A stretch of 37,925 bases of DNA from Nymphaea colorata. Its lineage: Eukaryota > Streptophyta > Magnoliopsida > Nymphaeales > Nymphaeaceae. The position numbers and the translations under genes were made by a program. The stretch covers positions 1 to 37,925 of the forward strand of contig NW_022205055.1 of the NCBI RefSeq assembly GCF_008831285.2, given 5' to 3'. The notes beneath the pieces are model-generated. The model ran no database searches. It saw only the letters and a list, made by a program, of their open reading frames with translations, and was not told the origin of the DNA. Positions within the stretch are counted from its first letter, which is position 1. Every line of letters starts with the position of its first letter. Shown in pieces: positions 21,173 through 31,080 of this stretch.

Positions 21173-22132
21173 ATGATAGCTAGCCTATTCAGCATCGCCA
21201 ACTGCATCGTCTATACCATCGGCATCATTGCCACCATCAAAGTGGTTTTCATCGTGTTCAACGCACTCAGGGCAGTCGCTACAAGGCTTAACGCCTCTTG
21301 GGGTGAAAAATACGGAGCTGGATCGTGGGCAGTGGTGACAGGTTGCACATAGGGCATAGGGAAGGCTTTTGCTTTTAACTCGCCAAGCTGGGATTCAAAA
21401 TCGTGCTCATCTCACGCTCATAATCGAAATTGTAAAAACTCAGCCACTAGCTTTGGAAGGCCTACCCGCAATTATGCATCACGATTGTCGTGGTCGATTT
21501 CTCAGAATTTTCGCTCAAAATGTATGAAGATATCCACAACAAGATCAACCATCTGGACATTAGCATCCTGGTTAACAATGTCGGAACAGCCTATATCAGT
21601 AAATGACGAAAATATGTAGAAAAATTCCATTCCCACACTTCTAAAGAAATTGAAGAGCTGATCAACATCAACATAAAGAGCATGACACACCTAACCTCCA
21701 AGATACTGCCTCAGATGCTTGAAGGAAACACAAATCGGCCATTATCAATTTATCCTCACAGTCTATCCATTGTCCTTTCCAAGATTTGTCAGTCTATACT
21801 GCCACCAAGGCATACAATGACCTCTTCTCACGATGCCTAACTGAGGAGTATTCTTGTATTTTCCATATTAAATAGAAAAAATCGATGTAATTTCCAGTCT
21901 TCCTTGCATCGTGTCGACCCCAGGAGCAAATAACAGCCAAGATCCCCTTGCTTGCTCGGCCGAATCATGCGCAAGAGGGACTCTGAAAGCGTTGGGAAAG
22001 GTGAAAGTAACCGCAGGACATTGGAGCCATGTGCTTCAATCCGAAATGGCCAGCATTTTGGGAGAATCAATCACCAGGTGGTTCGGAAGTCAAAAACTAA
22101 ACCAAATAAACGTTTAGAAAAAACAATCTTGA
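21173..22132 (+). CDS. Very-long-chain 3-ketoacyl-CoA reductase / 17-beta-HSD12-like SDR
   Basis: Short-chain dehydrogenase of about 306 residues (family about 310). In the KAR/HSD17B12 group the enzyme does the first reduction in very-long-chain fatty acid elongation in the ER. An N-terminal hydrophobic segment (ANCIVYTIGIIATIKVVFIVF) would anchor it. Then WAVVTGCTEGIGKAFAF, the NADPH-binding TGxxxGIG loop whose Glu is a TAG. Next come ILVNNVG (NNVG rather than NNAG, as in this group), INLSSQS with the catalytic Ser, and YTATKAYNDLF, the YxxxK pair. Two introns (21599-21619, 21856-21875). Two homopolymer corrections, at TTTT near 21378 and GAAGG near 21722, bring the length to a whole number of codons. 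The substrate class is inferred from family resemblance. Confidence 0.82.
21599..21619 (+). other. 21-nt intron in the SDR gene
   Basis: GTAAAT...ATGTAG, a multiple of three that contains an in-frame TGA, so retained transcripts would stop. Splicing joins VGTAYI to KKFHSHTS. Confidence 0.75.
21856..21875 (+). other. 20-nt intron in the SDR gene
   Basis: GTATTT...AAATAG. Splicing joins LTEEYS to EKIDVISSLPC, as in the homologous enzymes. Confidence 0.75.
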
Positions 22133-22280
22133 TCCATGTATGCATCGATCTTCAATCTATAGAAACCTGCCGACATCTGTAACTTCTTCCATTTAGAAGA
22201 TCTTATTTGAATTAATATCAAGGGTATTAATTTATAGTATATTCAGTTCAGAGTGGTTGAAGTGAATAATCAATTAAATA

Positions 22281-23185
22281 ATGCGGGCAGAAAAATCTTT
22301 CGACATCAACCTCCACCTTGTCCTCCCCAAGGAGGCCCTACAGGGCAACAAGATTCCCACCATCAGGGTCAAACTCTACAGGCAGGCCGACTTAGAAGGA
22401 TAGAAGGATGTCATGATCTACGAGTCTCACGAGATGAAACCAAAGTCCCAGAGGAAATTGAATAGATGGAGGAAGAACAGGAGGGACCTTCCGATCGGCT
22501 CCTAATGAGGGAAAATAAGGTGAGATCCAGATCAGATGGCCCAGACTTTGATCAAAGAAGCTCTCACCAGAGCCTTTAATAGGAGGAGAGAGAGCGAACC
22601 AGGGACAAGAAGCAGGACTTTGAAAAGCAGAGACAGTAGAGGCTTTTGAGCCTAGTCAGCAGCTCTGGCAAGATTAACTTCATTCCGAAGTACAACGCTG
22701 AAGACAAGATTTGGTCCGTCTAGCAAGGCACCTACTCTGTCTTAGATGCCAGGCTTGCTTCGGGATACATGTTCGTCAACCACGATAAATGCCTGCCCTC
22801 TTCCCACTTGAAATTCGATTTGATCCTCGATAAGCATGATCCCCGTGCTTATGGTCCTAGGCTTACCGATTGCGGAGTGGGGATCACCTTCTATCCTGAG
22901 GACTTGTTCAAAAAGGAGAGGAAAAACCCTGTGGAGAGGTGCATGGTTTACTACTTCAATGAGCAGAGGATGAACATTTGCGGGAAGTCAGAGATGATAC
23001 CGATCGTTAGGAACGAAGGAACCACCTACCGACTCTTCATCCACCTGTTTAAGGGAGAATTCGTGATCATGAACGAAACAAACAAAAAGATTGTTGTGAG
23101 GAAGATGATTCCCAACCGGTTCTAGTTTGGTGATATCTTTTTCTTTGTGGAGCTGAAGAACGGAGCAAAGATCAAAATCTACTGA
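22281..23185 (+). CDS. Hypothetical protein of about 301 residues
   Basis: Not recognised. ATG 22281 opens MRAEKSFDINLHLVLPKEAL; after one base correction near 22435 the frame continues through an acidic, disordered middle (VPEEIEEMEEEQEG) and an Arg/Asp/Lys-rich stretch. The C-terminal ~170 residues look folded and beta-rich: KINFIPKYN, YMFVNHDKC, LKFDLILDKHDP, FIHLFKGEFVIMNE, ending FFFVELKNGAKIKIY and TGA 23183-23185. Strands of this spacing suggest a small beta-sandwich, but no family motif is visible. It is convergent with the helical-repeat gene (116 nt apart). Confidence 0.6.
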
Positions 23186-23301
23186 TTTGTTTGATTGTTC
23201 AACTGTATTTCAAATTATCTTTTATATGCAAGTGCTTAGGCTTATTACATTCGGGTATGGGATTCATGTGTGGTCGTAATGAGAATAAAAACAATCAATT
23301 A

Positions 23302-25404
23302 TCAATTATTTATCATTTCCATTATGTCTCGGATGCTTTCCTCCTCCTTTGGCTCCGGTTCATCCTTTAGAACTGAATTTGCCTTTTCAAAGTTATTGTC
23401 GTTTTCGTAGAATTAGATCTGGTATCTGTTGCAGTCAAATCCCTAAAGTAACTTTGCATTTTTCAAAACCGTGACTGTACTGACTTTAGTTGTCGATTTC
23501 ATCATTTCTTTGGTCAAAGCAGGTCTACGTTTATCTGTAATTCTTGATCATGCTCCGATCGAAAATCTTCTCCATCTAGCTAAGGATAATTCTCAATTAA
23601 GAACATTAGCTTTCCCTCATCTATTTATGCTCGATAACTCTCAGCATTTTCTGATAAAAAGCAATGACAATGCCTTCGATGCTAATGATAGCAGAAATGA
23701 ATGTAAGCAAGCTACTGGTTAGTTCCTCTTTTTTTCCTTATTTTTCTTCACTGAAGAAGGAAAGAATCGATCCCAAAAGCTAGCAAATTTGTTGCATATA
23801 CAACAAGATTGTTTCTTTGTCGAATTTGGAATAGAGAGTCATCAGAGAAGAGTAGACTTGCATGGTTTCAGTAGCGGTTAATGCCGAGACATCGATGACG
23901 TATCTAGAGTTATTAGCCATCAAAGTCACCTCCTTCAACTCATCGGAAAGCGTTCTGTGGAACTGGAAAAGCATATATCTAATCTTTGGCGTGGTTTAAC
24001 TCCTCTGGTAGATGTCGAAAATGGTTTCAATGAGGATGATTTTCTGCTATGGAGTTATTTGCTTGATTATAGCCATGCACACAGACTTATAATCGCTTGA
24101 TAAGATCTCCAGAAGACAATATACCAGCAGAGATGAATGGTATTTGATTATGTCTTCCAGAAGAATATACTTCTTAGTGACGAGCCACCTCTTGATCAGC
24201 TCATAAAGGTTTTGACGAGCTTAGCTCTCTTTCACGTTCTTGTAGGCTGTCTGATTGTGACAACTCAGCAGTTATTGCGAGGATTATATGATAGTCTTGA
24301 ACAAGGCGGGGGAAAAGCTTCCCATTACACCGTATCTCAAAAACTAAAGGAAAAGAGCTTTCATCAAATGCTCGCCAAGTTCGCTATTCTTCAAGATATA
24401 CACATACAAGCTTTAGAACTCGAGAGGAACAGCAAAGCTATACTAATCCTGCACCTCCATGAGCAGCGAAATCATGGCCTTGTATTGCATTCCGTTGAGA
24501 GAGCTGGTCAAAAACCTAGCAATGATCAGCTAGAGAGTGCTAATCTTGTTCTCGTGCTTATTGATGATCTCTATGCTCTTGGAACATTCGATCATGCCCT
24601 TGAAGTCAATCCACATCTTGATGAAGGTTTTGAGGGATGAAGCGATGGACAGGACCACTTTGTCCTTTAGCTTGGTTATCAGCCTAAAATAAGCCTACAG
24701 AGTGATGATGGATTCGTAATCTATCTTGAGATTCTCCATCAGAGTAGTCAGCAGGATCATCACCTTGTCATCGTTTTGCATCGTCTTCGGCTTTATCTTC
24801 ACGTACTCGCAAAGAATTCTCAGGCATTCTGTGTACAATTACTGGTCCTCAAGACACGCTGAGACCGTATCAAGGAGGATGGACTAAAACCGAGCGCTGA
24901 TGATTTCGGTGAGGATGGTTTCGATGGGACTTTGCTGCAGACTGTAATATCCCGACCTATTCTATTTTTAGCTTTCAGTTTTAAGGCTCTGAGATTCAGT
25001 CTTCAGCCGTTCGCTATCATTGAAGCTGCTATTCTGCGATTTGTTTCGCAGAATGTTCTACAATCTGTCTGCAGGGATGCAGCTTGCCTGTCCTCCCATG
25101 CTGACTATCCTTTCCAGGATGATGAGGCCGGTGGTCCAGGAGTGCCTGGTGCCCTGTGGATGCAAATCTTGAGGTTGTGGGCGAGTGAGTCGACCAGCTT
25201 GTGGCGGTGGCAGGAGAGGTAGTCTGTGAGCTTGCGAAGAGGCCCCTTCTTGAACATTTTCTATTTTTAGGAACTGTAGTTGCTGCCCTCCTGCAGGTAT
25301 CTTTATTATCTCGGAGCACTGGCAGTGCTGCTGTGCAGTTAGTCGATGAGCTGGCTCGCCAGGTCGCCCTGCTGAGGCTTGGGGGCTAAACATCCGCTTC
25401 CCAT
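23302..25404 (-). CDS. Helical-repeat (ARM/HEAT-like) protein with N-myristoylation-type start
   Basis: About 700 residues. The N-terminus MGSGCLAPK fits a Gly2 myristoylation plus Cys5 palmitoylation site (pattern only). After a Ser/Glu-rich stretch, the rest is almost entirely amphipathic helices of 15-20 residues in succession (ETILTEIISARFESILLDT, ELYTECLRILCEYVKI, LYELIKRWLVTKKYILLEDI, VCMAIIKQITPEQKIILIETI), like an alpha-solenoid. No family could be named. Single-base corrections are needed near 25150 (GGG) and near 23430, where the frame passes to KLLEGFDCNRY and ends DIMEMINN, TGA 23302-23304. Could be a membrane-anchored scaffold. Confidence 0.55.
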
Positions 25405-25522
25405 TTCTTTCTTAAATTAACAGAATTATAAAAAAAGAAACGTCTCGGATTGCCCCTCAATATACCCAAGTTATGCCTATGGTGGAAGTTAGAAGGGTAT
25501 TGGGGATGATATTAATAAAGGA
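25405..25522. other. Intergenic spacer, 118 nt
   Basis: AT-rich, between the start of the helical-repeat gene and the end of the RING-H2 gene on the same strand. It should hold the promoter of the former. Nothing else seen. Confidence 0.4.
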
Positions 25523-26113
25523 TCACTTTATCTGGACCCTGCAGATGGGGCAATTGTTATTCTTCTTGCGCCAATCCTTGATGCAGGCAGAATGGAACTT
25601 ATGTTTGCACCTCAATCGGTCGATTTGGTCATTGGTTTGAAACTAGTCCAGACAGATGGTGCAATCCTTCTGGTTGTATGTCTGTCTCACCTCTTCGTTG
25701 TTGTAGAATACGGGATCTTAGTAAGGAAAGTCCTGCTACCATGAAGATTGGTAAGGTGGCTGCTCTTCCTATTCTTACGCATAATTATTCTACGCATCTA
25801 TGCCTGGACCACCAGGAAAGACACTGTTTCGATATGAAAGACTGTCTCTGAGCAAAGGCTCCTAATATCTTCTCCTTTCCGTAAGCCTTCCCAAGCATTC
25901 ACAAAGGCATATGCATAAATCCCGAAGGATGAGCAGCAATTCATATACAATGATAAGTCCAGCGACTCCATATCCTATGCATCCGATCACTATCGATATC
26001 GTGCAGCCAGTCTCTCCCAAAGAGTCACATGATGTTCCTGGGATGACGAAGAGAAATATTGCACCAACTATGAGTCCTCCCGCAAAAATTTTGCCCTTGT
26101 TGGCCATACTCAT
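25523..26113 (-). CDS. Membrane RING-H2 protein, copy A
   Basis: Probable membrane-anchored E3 ubiquitin ligase, 196 residues, one clean frame from ATG 26113 to TGA 25523-25525. Two hydrophobic segments at residues ~10-27 (IFAGGLIVGAIFLFVI) and ~38-66 (ISIVIGCIGYGVAGLIIVYELLLIL), then a Cys-rich juxtamembrane CICLCEC, an acidic/Pro/Tyr linker, and a C-terminal RING-H2: CTICLDEF, CKHKFHSACI, CPICR, ending VQIK. The finger faces the cytosol if the loop is lumenal (inference). Divergent from hydroxylysine-kinase-like copy A with 142 nt between starts. Copy B lies 1.8 kb downstream with the same topology. Confidence 0.78.
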
Positions 26114-26255
26114 TACCACTTATAAAATAATGTACTCTTTGGTGGGATTAACAATACAAAAAAGACCAATCCAAATAAGGAAGAAATTAAAAACAACATT
26201 TTGAGAAAATTGTTGAAAAAATGGGATTGCAGTGAAATCATTATAATCGTTTTGC
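26114..26255. promoter_or_regulatory. Bidirectional promoter region, cassette copy A
   Basis: 142 nt between divergent starts, AT-rich, with CTTATAAAATAATG near the RING side. The region in copy B has a comparable TATTTATAAAATTC element. Promoter role is inferred from position. Confidence 0.45.
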
Positions 26256-27307
26256 ATGATATTCCCGACCATCGAGAAATAAGCGCTTAGATAGATAATT
26301 GAGTTTAGCTACGACATAAAGGGAATATTGGCATAGCTGGGCGGCTACACTGACTAAAATTATTTGCTCGAAACCGGAGGAAAGGGAAACAGTGGCAAAT
26401 TCATCGTCAAGCTATCAAGCACTCACGAAAGCTAATCGAAACTCCGGCTTCAAAACTATGTCCTGAAACAGCTGGAAGATCATAAATAGGACTTTCTGTG
26501 CCAGTTCCCGAGAATCATACAGACCGAGCAAGGCAAAGATATGGTTTCCATCGAGCGCCCATTCGGCACTAGATTCCTAAGGTGTTTTCCTATATCGAAG
26601 GAGAGGAAATCCACGACTTGAGGACCCTCCTCTGCACTTGTTCGACCAGGCGGGACAGCTGGCAGCCAAAATTTCCATATTCTTCAATCAATTATCCTCC
26701 AATAAAGAGGTGGCTGAGCTGATTCCATAAAACTCAGGAAAAAGTCATATGTTCAACCTGCTCACCTTCAACGAGCACTACCAGAAAACAAAAAATACTT
26801 GGATGCCAGTGTGGGGATCGCTGTTGATCAGGTCAAGCAGGAGTTTAATTAAGTCTTGCCCCTTTTGCTGGAGCTTCCCAAACAATTGATCCACCATGAC
26901 ATATGCTTGACCAATTTACTTGTCTCCAAGAGGCAGCAAGATGCAGAATTGTTCATCAATGGCCTTATCGACTTCAGCGAAGTCATGTATACGCATGCAA
27001 TCATATAATTGATCATTCTGTGCGCAAGGATCAATCTATACAAACCAGAACCTTAAGGAACATGCTGCGGGTGATTAAGGCATACAATCAGATCAAACAG
27101 TTGGCAGAAAATGAAAAAAGAGTCCTTTTTCCAATGATCAAAACAAGGTTAGCCTTCCTGTGTCTTACTTCATCAAGCTTGGCAGCACAGAAAGGAAACG
27201 ATCCCTATTTCTAAAAATGCAAAAACGGTCACATCTTATACCTGATGACTTTCGCCAACGTTTGCACCAACTCGTAATTCATGCAGCTCCTGGAGAAAAC
27301 CTTATGA
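26256..27307 (+). CDS. Hydroxylysine-kinase-like APH-family enzyme, copy A
   Basis: APH/HYKK-type phosphotransferase; HYKK uses GTP to phosphorylate 5-hydroxylysine. About 351 residues. Visible: ELGGYTDENYLLE with the nucleotide-loop Asn, KFIVKLSS with the lysine that contacts nucleotide, RLQNYVLKQL matching the family's QN helix, LPKQLIHHDICLTNLL as the catalytic loop (HGDxxxxN in the family, here HHD...N), and GLIDFSEVMYTHAIIEL with the metal-binding Asp. Four one-base deletions, all at homopolymers (near 26580, 26620, 26790, 27051), would restore the whole frame; copy B is intact at every one of those sites. I therefore regard this as a working gene with sequencing errors. Substrate unproven; related kinases act on homoserine and other amines. 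Confidence 0.72.
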
Positions 27308-27343
27308 ATGTTTCATGATTTATTTGATAGTTATAAGTTGAAA

Positions 27344-27983
27344 TCACCTAATTTATACCCTGCAGACGGGACAGCTCTCGTCCTTACTGAGCCAATCCTC
27401 GATGCAGAGGGTGTGGAACTTGTGCTTGCAGACCAGTCGATCGACGGCTTCCCCTTTCTTAAATTAGACCAAACAGATTGCGCATTAATTTTGGTTGAAT
27501 GTTGATCTTAGGCTTGAGTGTCTGTAATAAATTGCCTATTCGTAAGGGTATTATTCCCATATTTAAGCTTCTTAGGGTTCCTCCTCTTCTATAGGATGCT
27601 ATTCTTACTCCGGCTATTCTTATAGTGGCAAATCAGGAACGCTTTCATCATCTTGGTTTTCTTCTTAGCTTTACGGATGAATATATGGCTACCGTTCAAT
27701 GCTATCTCTGATGAGAGGCTAGCTTATTGGTCTCCTGCGTCCTCTAAACTTCAGTATGATCCATTCCCAGCATTCCTTGCAGCATCGACTGAAAATTAGA
27801 ACATACGAGTGAATTGCCATAATGCCAGCCACTCCATATGCGATATAACCTATTATTGCAAGCATTTAGCATAAGACTGGCCCTACCGTGTCGCACTGGT
27901 ACGTAGGAATGTAGTAGGCACACAGACCGCCAATTAGTAAAGAACGACAAATATGGAGCGAAATGACGTCGTATTCCTTGCAT
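27344..27983 (-). CDS. Membrane RING-H2 protein, copy B, with long acidic linker
   Basis: Paralogue of copy A, about 213 residues. From the second residue block it aligns: GGLCAYYIPTYQCDT with IFLFVIPGTSCDS, and IIGYIAYGVAGIM with GCIGYGVAGLII, so two membrane segments. The linker is longer and extremely acidic (a run of Glu-Glu-Pro-Glu type, most Glu written TAA or TAG). RING-H2: CAICLVEF, CKHKFHTLCI, CPVCR, ending VEIR and TGA 27344-27346. ATG 27983 is off by one base from the main frame; a correction near 27930-27940 links it. Ends 36 nt from the convergent kinase copy A. Confidence 0.72.
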
Positions 27984-28137
27984 AAATGCCAATAAAATTA
28001 TCTAAGGTTATCAACTCATCCTCGATGAGAGAAGCAACAGAGCATATTTATAAAATTCAGCATAGATTTTTGAGTTTGGTTTGCTGAAAACTATCACTTT
28101 AAAATCAAAGTTTATAATTCTAAGAATTAATTCTTTG
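27984..28137. promoter_or_regulatory. Bidirectional promoter region, cassette copy B
   Basis: 154 nt between divergent starts, AT-rich with TATTTATAAAATTC. Not obviously alignable base by base with copy A apart from the TATAAAAT-type element. Confidence 0.45.
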
Positions 28138-29198
28138 ATGATCCAAGACTATACCCTTGAGTATGTCAGCCAAATTGTCGAGAAGAGATACGGCTTGAAG
28201 GGGAAACTGAAGGAATTGGGAAGTTACGCTGATAGAAATTATTTACTCGACGTTGGTGGATAAGGACCAAATGGCAAATTCATCATCAAGATCTCGAGTA
28301 TTTTCTAAAGCAAAAGGCGAATATAATTGCAAAATTACGTGCTAAAACAACTGCAAAACCAACAGCTTGGATTTAAATGCGAATTTCCAAGAGTCGTGGC
28401 TACTGGTGACGGTATGGACATGGTTGTTGTTGACTCTCCCAACGGAACCAACATTATCAGGGTCTTGAGTTTTATCGAAGGCGAGGAAATAGGGGACTTG
28501 TAAGACCCTCCTCTGCATTTATTCGACCAATCAGGACAGCTAACAGCTCACCTTTCCATTTTTCTGAGAGAATTATCAACAAATGCCGAATTATTGAAAA
28601 TAATCTCCTTTGACTCTGCGCTGAGTTTTCCCTTCGATCTCATGACATTCGACGATCTTTACGAGAAAAACCATCAATTTCTAGATTAATCAGCCAAGGC
28701 AAGCGTCCACAGGATAAAATAAGAATTTAATTAAGTTCTGCCTAAATTGAAGGCAATTCCTAAACAGCTGGTCCACCATGACATATGCCTCACCAACCTA
28801 ATGGCTGCACAGAGACAATAAAATGGAGAAATGTTCATCAGTGGCCTTATCGATTTCAGCGATATTTTCTATACGCACGGCATCATAGAATTGGCTATTC
28901 TATGCGCAAGGATCAATTTGTACAAGCCAGAGCCACTAAGGAATATGTTCCGGGTGATTAAGGCCTACAATAAATTCGGATTTTGACAGAAGATGAAAAA
29001 GGGGTGCTATTCCCACTGATTAAAGCGAGGATTGCCTATCTATGTCTGACCTCATCAAGCTTAGCTGCAGAAAAAGCGAATGACGTCTATTTCGAGAAGT
29101 GTAAAAACGGTCACATCTTATTTCTTATGACTTTTGCTAACATCTGCACCAACTAGAAGTTTTTATAGCTACTGGAGGCATAACTATTGCACGCATGA
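28138..29198 (+). CDS. Hydroxylysine-kinase-like APH-family enzyme, copy B
   Basis: About 353 residues. One base is missing near 28980 (TTCGG to ATTTTG region); otherwise open. Motifs as in copy A: YADRNYLLD, KFIIKISS, IELQNYVLKQL, QLVHHDICLTNLM, GLIDFSDIFYTHGIIELAIL, the last very close to the DFSDM...ELAI segment of animal HYKK. The TAA at 28324 encodes the residue just before LQN, where HYKK relatives have Glu or Asp. The C-terminus KCKNGHILFLMTFANIC is conserved with copy A. A phosphotransferase on a hydroxylated or amino substrate is inferred. Divergent from RING-H2 copy B. Confidence 0.78.
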
Positions 29199-29258
29199 TT
29201 ATCAATAAACTATCTTATTCAAATTTCTTTTTCAAATTCTCGAATGCAAATCATGTGT

Positions 29259-29885
29259 TCATTCTGCCTTCCCTTCTTCTGGGGTGTACGCGAAGATCTT
29301 CCTCTCTAGTGGCTCTGGACCGAGGACAGCAGCATAGACATAAGCTCCAGCAATTGCAACGCTGACTAGGTTGATCATCTTGTATTTGGGAGCATCGTCA
29401 GTCCTGATCTGCATATCGAAGATAAAGGTTCTGATGGCGAAGACGAGCAGAGAGCATTCAAATGTCTTGAAGACAAGCCTGGTGAGGAAGAAGTTGAAAT
29501 CCAAGGGACAGAAGAACCTGCGGAAGAGATTGTACTTGTCCAGCCAGTATTGCGCAGTGAAGATGACCACGAGACAGCCAACGCCCATAGGCACCATCAC
29601 CGCATTAAAAGAAACCAGGAGGATTGGCACCAAGTAGAAAGTGTATTGTTATGTTTACCTAATTTTAACAGCAAGGGCAAATGGGGGCCTAGCTTTAGTC
29701 CTTCATGTGGGTGAGTTATAGCCGAACCAAGTGGCCCGTTTGAGCACTTCTGCCTATTTGGAGCTGGCTGGAAATTTATAGACTTTATTTATTCTTTCCT
29801 TGTCGTAGGACTAGTCTGTGTTGACCTTCTCAAAGAGGTCTGCCTATTGATTACTATGTAACAATCTATTTACTTCATGTTTCAA
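29259..29885 (-). CDS. TMEM63/OSCA-like channel, C-terminal part only
   Basis: Matches the C-terminal membrane bundle of the CSC1/OSCA/TMEM63 mechanosensitive channel family: PPFALAVK, FYLVPILLVSFNAVMVPMGVG, YWLDKYNLFRRFFCP (the family's W-D-K-Y-N-L-x-R-R signature), then two further membrane segments and a hydrophilic tail ending EEGKAE. About 208 codons are visible back to 29885, where TTTTGCAG looks like a 3' splice site. A full protein would need 500 or more residues upstream, but that DNA is AT-rich with no coding signal. One in-frame TGA sits at 29703-29705; a 27-nt GT...AG segment could remove it. Either a remnant of a broken gene or one with a long 5' intron. Confidence 0.6.
29703..29705 (-). 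other. In-frame TGA in the TMEM63-like frame
   Basis: The frame reads FGYNSPT, TGA, RTKARPPFALA. A 27-nt minus-strand segment beginning GTTCGG and ending ATGAAG would excise it and leave ATWTKARPPF, but its donor does not match the other introns here. Confidence 0.35.
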
Positions 29886-30329
29886 CTGCAAAATAATATA
29901 ATTTGGCAGTCCGCAAAATTTATTTGAACCTATAATGTGATCCTTACGGATGAGGTATAAAAGATGGGAAAAATATATGGCCTAATGGTGTGACTTAGGC
30001 ATACCCTTGGGTTTTATGTGAAAAATAAGATTTTTACCATAAAATTTGTGATTTTTATTTAATATCAAAACATAAAAAATGCAATAAATGATGAAGAAAA
30101 AAAATATGATTAATAAGCATGATGTTTTTATTGATTTTGGACTCAAGAATAATGTTATTTTGGTGAAATTTAATCTTATTAATTTTGAAGGGATAAATGA
30201 GTTAACCTATGATTTCTTTTGATAATAAGCTAAATCTATCAGAAAAATGGCATTTAAAGTTATTCTATTTGGGTGAACTTATCCCTTATGCTCTTTTCGT
30301 ATGCTTATTTTGATCTTTACTTCTTGGAG
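29886..30329. other. AT-rich non-coding stretch
   Basis: Clearly more AT-rich than neighbouring genes, with many A/T runs and no frame that looks like protein on either strand. It abuts the point where the TMEM63-like gene loses coding signal. No terminal inverted repeats or transposase seen. Confidence 0.5.
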
Positions 30330-31080
30330 ATGGCTTCGTCATCAAAAACATACAAAAGTGCAAACTAAAGAGGTCGTTCCACTCGCCAACTGTCAACCTA
30401 TTCACTCCGGCGTCGCCAATCCCGTTCAAAGCTTCGTCTTAATCGCAATACTCAGATCGATCCATATCAGTTTTTTCCAGTTTCCCAAAACCAAACGGGC
30501 CAAACCGCGATCAGAGATGTTGTTGCTTGCTTCATTAAGATGTAATTACACACGATGAGGATGGTCAGCATCGGCCACTGGCCCTTACTCAAGTGCACCA
30601 CTCCCTAATCCATTATCTGGTTGGCCACTTTATCAGCAACAACTTACTCAGTCCCAACGATTCCATCTGTCTCCACTCGCCCCGAGTGAGGTACTGGATT
30701 CCTTTTGCGGCGATCCGGTTGCTTGCTAGTTGGAATAGAGTTACCCAAGTTGAGTAGACGCAAATTTTTCCATTGGGTTTGCGCTATTTCAAGAACTCCT
30801 TTCGGTTGGAGCTGGTTGAAGTCCAGGAAAAGTTCTGTAGCTTATTCGCATTTCTTTCTCGCGTCGGAACTATCTAGCAAAAACTTCATGTCTTCCGGGT
30901 TGATCCTGAGCCAGCCTGTATGGAGAGGACATCTACTTAGGCTGATTGAGGTTCCCTTATTTTAATGGAAGCGACGTTGGATTTGGTCTTCTTTCCTGAG
31001 TGATATTTCTTTCTTCTTTTGGAAGTTGTAGAGGTGCGTAAGTTATTTGTTATCGTGCATGACGGTGGGGCGGTAGCAGT
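30330..31080 (+). CDS. Poorly resolved hypothetical gene
   Basis: From ATG 30330 (MASSSKTYKSANERGRS) the frame is Ser/Arg-rich, then QIDPYQFFPVSQNQTGQTAIRDVVACFIKM. Around 30580-30600 one base change passes it to LTQVHHSLIHYLVGHFISNNLL...RVRYWIPFAAIRLLASW and onwards to TGA 30947-30949. A further shift near 30920 would continue it to about 31050 (LRLIEVPLFEWKRRW). Long helical hydrophobic runs suggest a folded protein, but no family is recognised and the 3' end is unclear. It sits between two AT-rich stretches. Confidence 0.35.

Larger units (their letters stand above)
25523..27307. repeat. Duplicated divergent cassette, copy A (RING-H2 minus, APH kinase plus)
   Basis: Same gene order, orientation and spacing as 27344-29198. 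The proteins of the two copies align along their lengths, with best conservation in the RING finger and the kinase C-terminal half. Confidence 0.8.
27344..29198. repeat. Duplicated divergent cassette, copy B
   Basis: Second copy of the RING-H2/APH-kinase pair, directly downstream of copy A in the same orientation, 36 nt between the end genes. Confidence 0.8.

Noticed and set aside
26256-27307. APH kinase copy A as a pseudogene
   Set aside because: All four breaks are single-base losses at homopolymers and every family motif is intact, so sequencing error is simpler.
1-31000. Euplotes-like programmed +1 frameshifting at AAA-TAR
   Set aside because: TAR codons are crossed without any change of frame, and the real breaks do not share an AAA-TAR motif.
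1-31000. Retained internal eliminated sequences (germline DNA) as cause of the frame breaks
   Set aside because: At most breaks the conserved sequence continues within one base, leaving no room for an insert; only the AT-rich stretch at 29886 could be of this kind.
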